From Acidobacteriota bacterium (GTDB taxonomy: Bacteria; Acidobacteriota; Vicinamibacteria; Vicinamibacterales; JAFNAJ01), in the NCBI GenBank assembly GCA_017860085.1, contig JAFNAJ010000276.1, positions 1-7,490 on the forward strand: a DNA stretch of 7,490 bases, given 5' to 3'. Of the stretch, positions 1 through 6,641 are shown piece by piece. The translations under genes and the position numbers were made by a program. The notes beneath the pieces were generated by a model that was not told where the DNA came from, made no database searches, and saw only the letters and a program-made list of their open reading frames with translations. Every line of letters begins with the position of its first letter. The first letter of the stretch is position 1.

Positions 1-344
1 GTCATCGTCCGCGTGTAGTCGGGCATCGGCGACCGTCCCTCGCCTTTCCACTCCGACGCGAAGTGAGACGACGGCATGATGATGTCGGTGGTGATGTCGC
101 CGTCGGTCGGTGGCAGTACCTTGTTGCCGCCCAGCTCGATGACCTGCGCCGCCGTTGCCGCCGGCATCTCCTCGCCCTTCACCGAGTGACAGGTGTAGCA
201 CTTCAGGTCGACGAACGCCTGCTTGCCAGCCGCGGCATCCCCGGGCGGCAGGCGGAATCCGGAGGGCGATCGACGCGCGCCCTGGCACCCAGCGAGGCCG
301 ACGAGCAGCACCAACACAAACGGGACGAGAGCCCTGCGCGACAT
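1..344 (-). CDS. c-type cytochrome lipoprotein, monohaem (3' end outside window)
   Basis: The N-terminal 114 residues of an exported monohaem cytochrome c are visible. Residues 1-20 form a lipoprotein signal: basic SRR, a hydrophobic stretch, then lipobox LAGC with Cys20 as the likely lipidation site. The haem-binding motif CYTCH lies at 49-53, and Met107 in MPDY is the likely sixth iron ligand. Between them is PSSHFA (91-96). The start is ATG at 344, with the Shine-Dalgarno sequence AAAGGA about 9 nt upstream on this strand. The protein closely resembles the divergent gene at 556-969: by hand, about 34 of 75 aligned residues are identical. By family knowledge it should be a membrane-anchored, periplasm-facing electron carrier. 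Its redox partners are unknown and nothing nearby identifies them. The C-terminal helix is cut off by the window edge. Confidence 0.9.
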   Translation of the reverse strand, partial: MSRRALVPFVLVLLVGLAGCQGARRSPSGFRLPPGDAAAGKQAFVDLKCYTCHSVKGEEMPAATAAQVIELGGNKVLPPTDGDITTDIIMPSSHFASEWKGEGRSPMPDYTRTM

Positions 345-351
345 GGTCACG

Positions 352-364
352 TCCTTTCGAAAGG
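352..364 (-). promoter_or_regulatory. Shine-Dalgarno site inside a 12-bp palindrome
   Basis: The minus-strand cytochrome gene has the ribosome binding sequence AAAGGA (positions 357 to 352), which supports ATG 344 as its start. It lies within the perfect palindrome CCTTTCGAAAGG (353-364). In RNA this could form a small hairpin with a TCGA loop that hides the ribosome site, but the stem is only four pairs, so a regulatory effect is speculative. Confidence 0.45.
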
Positions 365-489
365 GCGCGGGTGGGCAGGTGGCCCGCGAGCCAGTGCGAT
401 CGTCGCTCAATCAAGTGTGGAACACAAGTCCCTCGCCCCTCACGCGCAGCAGATCATTTGCGACGCGCAAGGGGCGCACGCACGCGGAC

Positions 490-518
490 TTGTCAGGCTC
501 CCCATTCTGTTGTAGCGT
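490..518 (+). promoter_or_regulatory. candidate sigma-70-type promoter for the rightward cytochrome gene
   Basis: TTGTCA (490-495, five of six consensus -35 bases) is followed, after a 17-bp spacer, by TAGCGT (513-518, three of six -10 bases). This would place the transcript start near 525, about 30 nt before ATG 556. The layout matches the stronger candidate before hutU (TTGACA-17-TAGTGT). The -10 match is weak, so this is only a candidate. I could not find an equally good promoter for the leftward cytochrome gene in the same spacer. Confidence 0.35.
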
Positions 519-555
519 CCGAATCGTCGAGCCCCCACTTCGACCGGAGGCGGTC

Positions 556-969
556 ATGACTCGCTCCCATGCCTTGGCCGCGTGTTCCGCGGCACTGACG
601 CTGACGCTTGCCTGTGGCGGCAGCCAGACGACCAGCGGTGATCCCGACAAGGGCCGACAGGCCTTCGTCGACCTGCGCTGCAACTCGTGTCACGAGGTGG
701 CCGGCGAGTCGCTGCCCGCTCCGTCGGTGACGCCTGCGGTGGGCCTGGGCGGCCGCTCATTGCTGCCACCGTCCGCAGACCGGCTCAAGGCCGACATCCT
801 GCTGCCCTCCTCGCACTTCGCCGTGGGCTACCCGCGCGAGCAAATCATGCGGGGCGATGTGTCGCGGATGCCCGATTACTCGAAGCAGTTGAGCGACGAG
901 CAGGTGGCCAACCTGGTCGCGTTCCTCAAGTCGCGGTACGAGCGCGGGATGCCGTCGGCCACCAGGTAG
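556..969 (+). CDS. c-type cytochrome lipoprotein, monohaem
   Basis: This encodes a complete 137-residue exported cytochrome c. The N-terminus has a signal peptide ending in LTLAC, and Cys20 is the probable lipidation site. Haem motif CNSCH is at 42-46. Met105 in RMPDY is the likely axial ligand, followed by the usual class I C-terminal helix (LSDEQVANLVAFLKSRY, 112-128). PSSHFA sits at 84-89. The frame is open upstream as far as 223, but ATG 556 is chosen because GGAGG lies 5 nt before it and it begins the signal peptide; the upstream part overlaps the divergent gene. Its paralogue is at 1-344. The expected role is electron transfer at the outer face of the cytoplasmic membrane, or in the periplasm. 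Physiological partners cannot be read from this context. Confidence 0.92.
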   Translation: MTRSHALAACSAALTLTLACGGSQTTSGDPDKGRQAFVDLRCNSCHEVAGESLPAPSVTPAVGLGGRSLLPPSADRLKADILLPSSHFAVGYPREQIMRGDVSRMPDYSKQLSDEQVANLVAFLKSRYERGMPSATR

Positions 970-1014
970 GCGACGTTCGGCGCTCGGGGCCGAGCTGACA
1001 CTCTCCACGCACAC

Positions 1015-1034
1015 GGCGGGCCTCGAGGCCCGCC
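1015..1034. terminator. perfect palindrome between convergent genes, probable bidirectional terminator
   Basis: Arms GGCGGGCC (1015-1022) and GGCCCGCC (1027-1034) flank a self-complementary TCGA, giving an 8-bp GC-only stem with a tetraloop. It lies between the stops of two convergent genes (969 and 1101), where a shared terminator is expected. There is no T-run on either side, so it is not a classical intrinsic terminator. A dispersed REP-like palindrome is an alternative. A second, weaker stem occurs at 1082-1087/1092-1097 (CCGGAT/ATCCGG). Confidence 0.5.
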
Positions 1035-1100
1035 CTGCCGCAGGCACACCACGGGTGCAGTTCCCGGGTATCACCGAGGACCCGGATGTCAATCCGGATT

Positions 1101-1457
1101 TCAGTCCTTGTCGAATCGGCGGCCGGTGGTGTAGTGCACGAAGGCGGCCAGCAGCAGCACGCCGCCGGCAGGCAGCAGCAGCCAGGCCTGCCCGCGCCAA
1201 TCGAAGAGGCCGGCCGTCAGCAGCAGCACGCCCACCGTCGCATAGAACGCCGCCACCCGCACGTAGGCGCCGCTCGTCTTCTCATAGGCGGTCTTGTTGC
1301 GGCTGATGACGCGGTTGAGCGCGCGGACCTCCTCCTCGCACGGCCCCGGGCACGCCAACCCGTTGGTCACGTCAACGGCGCAGGACGGACACAGTCCGCG
1401 TCCGCAGTTCTTGCAGGTGCAGACAGCCGCCGCATCGCGATGGTAGAAGCACTGCAT
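1101..1457 (-). CDS. small zinc-ribbon (B-box-like) membrane protein, two helices
   Basis: This is a 118-residue protein with two parts. Residues 1-40 are rich in metal ligands (Cys3, His6, Cys13, Cys15, Cys18, Cys23, Cys26, Cys36, Cys40), in the CxxH...CxxC...CxxC pattern of B-box or zinc-ribbon domains. A charged linker follows, then two hydrophobic segments (about 66-85 and 91-109) with the short loop DWRGQ, and a basic/acidic tail RRFDKD. The likely topology puts both ends and the zinc domain in the cytoplasm. ATG 1457 lies only 6 nt after the stop of the ABC permease gene, so the two are probably co-transcribed and the protein may serve the exporter. The metal sites and helices are seen; the link to the transporter is inferred from position. 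I do not recognise a named family member. Confidence 0.82.
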   Translation of the reverse strand: MQCFYHRDAAAVCTCKNCGRGLCPSCAVDVTNGLACPGPCEEEVRALNRVISRNKTAYEKTSGAYVRVAAFYATVGVLLLTAGLFDWRGQAWLLLPAGGVLLLAAFVHYTTGRRFDKD

Positions 1458-1463
1458 GGTCGC

Positions 1464-2516
1464 CTATTGCCACCGGAAGATTTTTAGCGCCACCAGGTAG
1501 GAAAGCACGCCCCATGCCGTCAGGACGCCCGCCTGCACACCCAACGCCGTCCACGAGGCGCCGTCAATCATGACGCTGCGCAGGGCCTGGTTCAAGGCGG
1601 TGAGCGGGAGGGCCTGGATCAGGGGCTGCACCACGTCGGGGAAATTCTCCGACGAGAAGAACACGCCCGACAGGATCCACATCGGCAGCATGACGACGTT
1701 GAGCAGGCCCGAGACGGCTTCGACGGTGCGCGCCCGGCTCGCGACGAGCAGGCCGAGGCCGGCGAACGAGAGCGCCCCCAGCAGGCACACCGCCGCCAGC
1801 GTGACGAGCGACCCATTGATCGGCACGCCGAACACCAGCCACGCAAACGTGACGAGCGCTCCTACCTCGAGCACGAGAAACGCCAGTCGCGCGAGCATGT
1901 GTGACAGCAGGTACTGCCCGCGGCTCATCGGCGTTGCCACGAACCGCTTCAGCAGCTTCCTGGTACGGGCCTGCACCACTGTGAAGCCGATGGCCCAGAG
2001 GCCGGTGCTCATCACGTTCATGCCGAGCAGCCCCGGGATCAGCCAGTCGATGTAGCGCGAGCCTGGGGTCACCACCAGTTCGTCTCGCGCCGACCACACG
2101 TCCCGTCGTCCGTCGGCGCGTTGCAGCGCCTCGTCGACGGCGAGGCGCGCGAGACGGCTCTCGGGGCGCGTGCGGTCGTAGCGGTACGTCGGCGGCGTGG
2201 CGCCACGACCCGGCTCCACCACCAGGTGCACCCGTCCGTTCCGGAGCGCGACGTCCACCTCGTCGCGCGCAAGCACTCGCGGCGCCAGCCCGTCGGATGC
2301 TCGCAGCTTGCGGAGCACCGCCTCCCCACCGTCCTGCTGCACGACGCCGACGGGGATCGGCTGCGGTGCCTGTGTGCGAAACGCGATGCCGAGCGCGAAG
2401 GCGAGCAGGATGGGAAACGCGAACACCCAGAACAGCGCCTCGGGCTCGCGGACGAATTCCAGGAACCGGGTCCTCGTCAGCTCGGCCAGCGGGTGGGGCG
2501 GGCGCCGATCAGGCAT
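1464..2516 (-). CDS. ABC-2 type transporter permease
   Basis: This 350-residue membrane protein is the transmembrane half of an ABC-2 exporter. The first helix is at about 27-46. A large extracytoplasmic domain follows (about 50-155, including IPVGVVQQDGG and a charged region). Five more helices lie near 157-181, 211-232, 236-259, 266-288 and 327-346. The stretch KLLKRFVATPMSRGQYLLSH (187-206) is the typical cytoplasmic coupling segment of this family. Members export lipids, polysaccharides or drugs; the substrate here cannot be told. ATG 2516 overlaps the ATPase stop by 8 nt (ATGCCTGA), which implies translational coupling. Length and domain order are normal, with no sign of damage. Confidence 0.92.
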   Translation of the reverse strand: MPDRRPPHPLAELTRTRFLEFVREPEALFWVFAFPILLAFALGIAFRTQAPQPIPVGVVQQDGGEAVLRKLRASDGLAPRVLARDEVDVALRNGRVHLVVEPGRGATPPTYRYDRTRPESRLARLAVDEALQRADGRRDVWSARDELVVTPGSRYIDWLIPGLLGMNVMSTGLWAIGFTVVQARTRKLLKRFVATPMSRGQYLLSHMLARLAFLVLEVGALVTFAWLVFGVPINGSLVTLAAVCLLGALSFAGLGLLVASRARTVEAVSGLLNVVMLPMWILSGVFFSSENFPDVVQPLIQALPLTALNQALRSVMIDGASWTALGVQAGVLTAWGVLSYLVALKIFRWQ

Positions 2517-3456
2517 CTCTCAGGTGCCTCCCCGTGAGCGCCACGAACACGTCCTCGAGCGTGGCGCTGTGCGTGGTCAGCATCGACAGCCGGTGCCCGG
2601 CCGTGTCCAGCGCGTCGAGGAGGGCCGGCACCACGCGGTGCACCTCCGACGTCGTGATGGCAAAGCCCTCGTGCTCGCGCCGCGCGTCGCGCACACCGGC
2701 CAACACTCGCAGGCTGTCGAGCGACGGTGGCGTGGCCCCGTCCTCGACGGCGAACTCCACCACGTGATCGGCACCGAGCGACGCGATCAGCTCGCGCGGC
2801 GTGCCGAGCGCAATCACACGCCCCCGATCGACGATGGCCACGCGGTCGCAGAGGACCTCGGCCTCCTCCATGTAGTGCGTGGTGAGGAGAATCGTACCGC
2901 CATCGGCACGATAGCGCTCGAGCAGCGCCCAGAGCTGACGCCGCGACTGCGGATCGAGCCCCGTCGTCGGCTCGTCGAGGAAGAGCAGCTCGGGTTCGCC
3001 GACCAGCGCGCAGGCCACGGCCAGGCGCTGCTTCTGGCCGCCCGACAGCTTCCCGAACCACGCGCGCCGCTTCGACTCGAGCTCCACCATCGCCAGCACC
3101 GTGTCCACGTCGCGGCCGCGGGGATAGAACGACCGGAAGAGGCGCAGGATCTCCTCCACCGAGAGCTTGTCGCTGAAGAAGGTTTCCTGGAGCTGGATGC
3201 CCAGGCGCTCGCGAAGGTGGCGACTGTCGCGCGCCCAGGAGCGCCCCAGCACCTCGACGTCGCCCGCATCGGGTGCCAGCAGGCCCTCGAGAATCTCGAT
3301 CGTGGTCGTCTTGCCGGCACCGTTCGGGCCGAGCAGGCCGAAGCACTCGCCGCGCCGCACCTCGAGGTCGAGACCATCGACGGCCAGCACGGCCCCATAA
3401 CGCTTGACCAGGCCGGCACACCGCAGCGCCGGGCCTGGCACCACGGAAGCGATCAC
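2509..3456 (-). CDS. ABC transporter ATP-binding protein (ABC-2 exporter partner)
   Basis: This is the ATPase of the exporter encoded next to it, about 315 residues. All the nucleotide-binding motifs are intact: Walker A GPNGAGKTT (43-51), Q-loop Gln at about 90 (LQETFF), signature LSGGQKQR (137-144), Walker B LLFLDEP (157-163) and switch His194 (TTHYMEEAE). After about residue 230 comes the C-terminal extension common in ABC-2/drug-exporter ATPases, ending in the conserved LEDVFVALTGR. The start chosen is GTG 3456, which overlaps the purA stop in the arrangement GTGA; no clear Shine-Dalgarno is visible, so coupling to purA translation is likely. GTG codons at 3441 and 3438 are alternatives. 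The frame is open upstream to 4995, but that part is the purA N-terminus and then purA in the wrong frame. Confidence 0.9.
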   Translation of the reverse strand: MIASVVPGPALRCAGLVKRYGAVLAVDGLDLEVRRGECFGLLGPNGAGKTTTIEILEGLLAPDAGDVEVLGRSWARDSRHLRERLGIQLQETFFSDKLSVEEILRLFRSFYPRGRDVDTVLAMVELESKRRAWFGKLSGGQKQRLAVACALVGEPELLFLDEPTTGLDPQSRRQLWALLERYRADGGTILLTTHYMEEAEVLCDRVAIVDRGRVIALGTPRELIASLGADHVVEFAVEDGATPPSLDSLRVLAGVRDARREHEGFAITTSEVHRVVPALLDALDTAGHRLSMLTTHSATLEDVFVALTGRHLRDA

Positions 3457-4740
3457 GCGCGGCGGAACCACTGGGCGGCCGCCGTGTCGCTCCGGATGAT
3501 CGTCTCGTCGCGCCCGGGACCCGTCGAGAGGATCACCGCCGGGACGCCGGTCAGCTCCTCGAGGCGGCGCACGTAGGCGATCGTCTCGGGCGGCAGCGCC
3601 CTGTCGTCGCTGATGCCAGATGTGCGTGTCGACCATCCCGGCATGCGCTCGTAGACCGGCTCGCACTGCGACAGGATTCCGAGCTCGGCCGGGATCTCGT
3701 CGATGCGTGTCGCGCCCACCCGGTAGCCGGTGCAGATCCTGATCTCGTCGAAACCGTCCAGCACGTCGAGCTTCGTGAGGGCGAGCGCGCTGATGCCGTT
3801 GACGCGCACCGCGTAGCGCGCAACGACGGCGTCGAACCACCCGCACCGGCGCGGTCGACCCGTGACCGCGCCGAACTCGTTCCCGGTCGTGCGCAGGCGC
3901 TCGCCCATCGCGTCCCTGAGCTCGGTCGGCATCGGTCCATCGCCCACGCGTGTCGTATAGGCCTTGACGACGCCCATCACCCCGTCGATGGCCGAGGGTC
4001 CCACGCCCAGCCCCGTGCACACGCCGCCGACGGTGGCGTTCGACGCCGTGACGTACGGGTAGGTGCCGTGATCGATGTCGAGCAGCGTGCCCTGGGCACC
4101 CTCGTAGAGCGTCGACCGGCCGTCGCGCCGTGCCTCGGCGAGGTAGAGCGACACGTCGCGGACGAACGGCCGCAGGCGCTCCCAGGCGGCGATCAACTGG
4201 TCGAGCACCTTGCGCCAGTCCATGTTGGCGGTGCCGATGAGGCGGTTGCGCGCCTCGACGTTGTCGCGCACCAGGTCGGCGAGGGGCACCGCCGGGGACG
4301 GGTCGCCCAGGTCGCCGACACGGATGCCGCGGCGACCCACCTTGTCCTCGTAGGCTGGGCCGATGCCCCGCGACGTCGTGCCAATCTTGCGACTCCCGCG
4401 CTGCGTTTCCGAGAAGACGTCCAGGTCGCGGTGATACGGCAGCACCAGGTGCGCGCGGTTGCTGATCACCAGCCGCCCGTCGACCTCCACGCCGAGGGTG
4501 CGCAAAGAGCGCCTCCGGATCGACGACCACGCCGTTGCCAATCACGCACGTCGTGGCCGGGTGGAGGATGCCCGACGGAATGAGACGGAGCACGAACTTC
4601 GTGCCGTGGACGTGCACCGTGTGACCGGCGTTGTGGCCGCCCTGATAGCGGGCCACGATGTCGAAGTTGGGCGTGAGCAGGTCGACGACCTTGCCCTTGC
4701 CCTCGTCGCCCCACTGGGCTCCCAAGACAGCGATGTTCAT
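3453..4740 (-). pseudogene. purA: adenylosuccinate synthetase, frameshifted as written
   Basis: PurA joins IMP and aspartate using GTP, the first step from IMP to AMP, in the cytoplasm. The N-terminal piece from ATG 4740 reads MNIAVLGAQWGDEGKGK, with catalytic Asp12 and His40 (GGHNAGHT), as far as IGNGVVVDPEALF (codon 79). The rest is in another frame from about 4505 to the stop at 3453. It has the family blocks GTTSRGIGPAYEDK, YEGAQGTLLDIDHGTYPYV, GRPRRCGWFDA, TKLDVLDG and ELTGVP...STGP. The spacing between EAL and GVEV is 13 nt, whereas E. coli PurA has ten residues there. Restoring 17 nt gives 434 residues, against 432 in E. coli. All other motifs are intact, so the lesion is recent or a sequence error. 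No good Shine-Dalgarno precedes ATG 4740, but the N-terminal match fixes the start. Confidence 0.9.
4494..4509 (-). other. frameshift junction in purA, apparent 17-nt loss
   Basis: On the coding strand this region reads CTC TTT GCG CAC CCT C. Read as CTC TTT it continues the N-terminal frame (Leu-Phe); read from TTG CGC ACC CTC it gives Leu-Arg-Thr-Leu, leading into the conserved GVEVDGR. The two frames meet in TTGC (4505 to 4502). If the missing residues were Phe-Ala-Glu-Ile-Asp-x-Leu-Arg, as is usual in the family, an intact gene would hold two TTGC copies 17 nt apart. Deletion between such copies explains both the shift and the length. The second copy is reconstructed, not seen. Confidence 0.7.
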
Positions 4741-4759
4741 AGACGGTCGCAACTCGTGG

Positions 4760-4880
4760 TTCTTGGTTCTTCGTTCTTGGTTCTTGGTCCGTGCTTGGTT
4801 CTTGGTTCGTTCTTGGTTCTTGGTCCGTGCCAGGTGCGTGTGCTTGGTTCCCGGTTCGTCCCTGGTTGGCGGCTGGTGCG
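4760..4880. repeat. heptanucleotide tandem repeat array (TTCTTGG / CCAAGAA)
   Basis: Exact TTCTTGG units start at 4760, 4774, 4781, 4799, 4810 and 4817, with variants TTCTTCG (4767), TCCGTGC (4788, 4824), TTCCCGG (4848) and others. There is also a higher-order repeat: 24 bp at 4771-4794 recur identically at 4807-4830, 36 bp apart, and a degenerate third copy begins near 4856. The array fills the space just upstream of purA and would lie in its leader RNA, where it reads CCAAGAA. An 11-bp inverted match to it (TTGGTTCGTTC, 4802-4812) occurs at 4910-4920. It resembles the short 7-bp repeats described in cyanobacterial genomes, but no function is evident. It is not coding, although it is stop-free in the purA frame. 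Confidence 0.85.
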
Positions 4881-4962
4881 TTTGTCGATCGCCTCGAGCG
4901 AGGAACCGCGAACGAACCAATGCTTCGTCGTTGCAGGAGCGTCGACCCCGTGCGAACGCGTG

Positions 4963-4968
4963 ATTGTA
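4963..4968 (-). promoter_or_regulatory. possible -10 element for the purA row
   Basis: On the minus strand this reads TACAAT (five of six -10 consensus bases), the best match in the divergent spacer. No convincing -35 sequence lies 16-18 bp upstream, so it is a weak call. If used, transcription would begin near 4956 and the purA leader would be about 215 nt long, including the whole heptamer array. Confidence 0.25.
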
Positions 4969-5023
4969 CACCAACGCCGCGACCCTGCCGGCCATGCCGA
5001 CGGCTTTTTGCTAGGATGACCGC

Positions 5024-6574
5024 ATGATCAGCCTCGACGGCGCCTCGCTGACGCTCGACGCGCTCCTTGCGATTGCCGCGCACGACGAACCTGTGGCCAT
5101 CTCCCCTGCGGCGCGGGCCCGCGTCGAGGCCTCGCGTGCGGTCGTCGAGCGGGCGGCGGATGGTGAGGCGGCGGTGTACGGCGTCAACACAGGGTTCGGG
5201 TCCCTCTCGGACGTCAAGATTCCCCGCGAATCGCTCGCCGAGCTCCAGCTCAACCTGATCCGCAGTCACGCGGCCGGCGTCGGCGACCCGTTGCCCGTGC
5301 CCGTCGTGCGGGCCGCCATGGCCCTCAGGGCCAACGTGCTGGCCAAGGGGTACTCAGGCATCCGCCCGTCGACCCTCGACCTTCTCGTGGCGATGCTGAA
5401 CGCCGGCATCCACCCGGTGGTGCCCGCGCGCGGGTCCGTGGGCGCCAGCGGCGACCTCGCGCCTCTTGCGCACCTCGCCCTCGTGCTCGTCGGCGAGGGT
5501 GAGGTCCTGCACGCCCCGGAATGCCGGGCTGCTCGGGACGTGGCCGCCACCGCTACGCGGATGCGTGGTGGCGACGCGCTCCGGGCTGCGGGTCTCGCTC
5601 CGGCGGCGCTCGAAGCCAAGGAGGGCCTGGCGCTCATCAACGGCACACAGGTGTCGACGGCCGCGTTGGCCATGGCCGTGGCGGGTGCCACTCGTCTCGC
5701 CCGCGCCGCCGACGTCGCGGCCGCACTGTCGATCGATGCCCTTCGGGGATCGATTCACCCCTTCGAAGCCCGCATCCACGACGCACGCCCCTTCCCCGGC
5801 CAGCGGGCCTCGGCCGCCAACATCGAGGCCCTGCTGCGCAACAGCCCGATCAACCGCTCGCACGCGGGCTGCGGAAAGGTGCAGGACGCGTACGCCCTGC
5901 GGTGCGCGGCGCAGGTGCACGGGGCCGCGCGAGACGCGTTCGACTTCGCCAGGCGTACGGTGGAGATCGAGGCCAATGCCGCCACCGACAACCCGATGGT
6001 GTTTGCCGACACGGGCGACATGGTCTCGGGTGGCAACTTCCACGGGGCGCCCGTGGCCATCGCCGCCGACCTCGTGTCGATGGCGGTGGTGCAACTCGCC
6101 ACGATCAGCGAGCGACGCGCCGACCGTCTGCTCACCGCGCCACAGAGCGGTCTGCCCGCGTTCCTCATCGAGCACAGCGGGCTCCACTCGGGCCTGATGA
6201 TCGCCCAGGTGAGCGCAGCGGCGCTGGCCTCCGAACTGAAGTCGCTCGCCCACCCCGCTGGCGTCGACACGATTCCGACCTCGGCCGGCAAGGAGGATCA
6301 CGTCAGCATGAGCATGACCGCCGGGCTGAAGGCGATGCGCAGCGTCGAGCTCGCCACCCGCGTGATAGCCATCGAGGTGCTCTGCGCGTGCCAGGGCATC
6401 GACCTGCTCGCGCCACTCGTCACGTCCGACGCCTTGGAAGCCGTCCACCGCCTGGTCAGGACGCGCGTGCCGCACCTCTCGGCCGACCGGCCACCCTCGC
6501 CCGACATCGAGGCCATCGCCGCGCTCATCGCGACCGACGATCTCGAGCGCGCCGCAGGTGTGACGATCCGCTGA
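5024..6574 (+). CDS. hutH: histidine ammonia-lyase
   Basis: HutH removes ammonia from L-histidine to give trans-urocanate, the first step of histidine degradation, in the cytoplasm. The 516-residue length fits the family (about 510). Ala141-Ser142-Gly143, in GSVGASGDLAPLAHLAL, is the triad that cyclises to the MIO electrophile. YGVNTGFG (52-59) and His82 (RSHAAGVG) are active-site elements. TIPTSAGKEDHVSMS keeps the Glu-Asp-His motif typical of histidine lyases rather than phenylalanine lyases. ATG 5024 is preceded by AGGA (5013-5016) at a 7-nt spacing. The gene diverges from purA and is followed in the same direction by hutU. AGGA lies within TAGGAT, which resembles a -10 box; a leaderless transcript starting at the ATG is therefore conceivable, but no -35 supports it. 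The gene looks intact. Confidence 0.97.
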   Translation: MISLDGASLTLDALLAIAAHDEPVAISPAARARVEASRAVVERAADGEAAVYGVNTGFGSLSDVKIPRESLAELQLNLIRSHAAGVGDPLPVPVVRAAMALRANVLAKGYSGIRPSTLDLLVAMLNAGIHPVVPARGSVGASGDLAPLAHLALVLVGEGEVLHAPECRAARDVAATATRMRGGDALRAAGLAPAALEAKEGLALINGTQVSTAALAMAVAGATRLARAADVAAALSIDALRGSIHPFEARIHDARPFPGQRASAANIEALLRNSPINRSHAGCGKVQDAYALRCAAQVHGAARDAFDFARRTVEIEANAATDNPMVFADTGDMVSGGNFHGAPVAIAADLVSMAVVQLATISERRADRLLTAPQSGLPAFLIEHSGLHSGLMIAQVSAAALASELKSLAHPAGVDTIPTSAGKEDHVSMSMTAGLKAMRSVELATRVIAIEVLCACQGIDLLAPLVTSDALEAVHRLVRTRVPHLSADRPPSPDIEAIAALIATDDLERAAGVTIR

Positions 6575-6588
6575 GCAGCCCGCGACTC

Positions 6589-6640
6589 GAACGCCGAGTG
6601 CGGAATGCCGAGCGCCGAAACGTCAGGCGCCGAAACGTCA
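6589..6640. repeat. degenerate heptanucleotide repeat between hutH and hutU
   Basis: Starting just after the hutH stop, successive 7-mers read GAACGCC, GAGTGCG, GAATGCC, GAGCGCC, GAAACGT. Then, after CAGGCGCC, GAAACGT occurs again. Within this a 14-bp unit (GCGCCGAAACGTCA) is perfectly repeated at 6612-6625 and 6627-6640, 15 bp apart. The second copy ends one base before the -35 box of the hutU promoter. The array may be neutral repeat DNA. Alternatively, the 14-bp pair may be a regulator site, since tandem sites at this position could control hutU. Confidence 0.7.
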
Positions 6641-6641
6641 T

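Noticed and set aside
223..555. Upstream extension of the rightward cytochrome frame
   Set aside because: It would overlap the divergent cytochrome gene and place the signal peptide inside the protein; ATG 556 has a good ribosome site.
2197..3576. Plus-strand frame of 459 codons opposite the ABC genes
   Set aside because: It is antisense to two genes with intact family motifs, its translation is rich in Arg/Ala/Gly/Ser with no recognisable domain, and such open frames are normal in high-GC DNA.
4741..4995. Upstream extension of the purA frame through the heptamer array
   Set aside because: It encodes only repeat-derived residues (RTKNQE-like), and PurA proteins begin at the MNIAVLGAQWGDEGKGK block.
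4987..5009. Terminator or attenuator just before hutH (GCCG...CGGC then TTTTT)
   Set aside because: The stem is only four pairs with a 10-nt loop, or three pairs in the tighter version. That is too weak to support despite the T-run.
5354..6475. Minus-strand frame of 373 codons opposite hutH
   Set aside because: It is an antisense shadow of a well-conserved gene; the translation shows no domain and no ribosome site.
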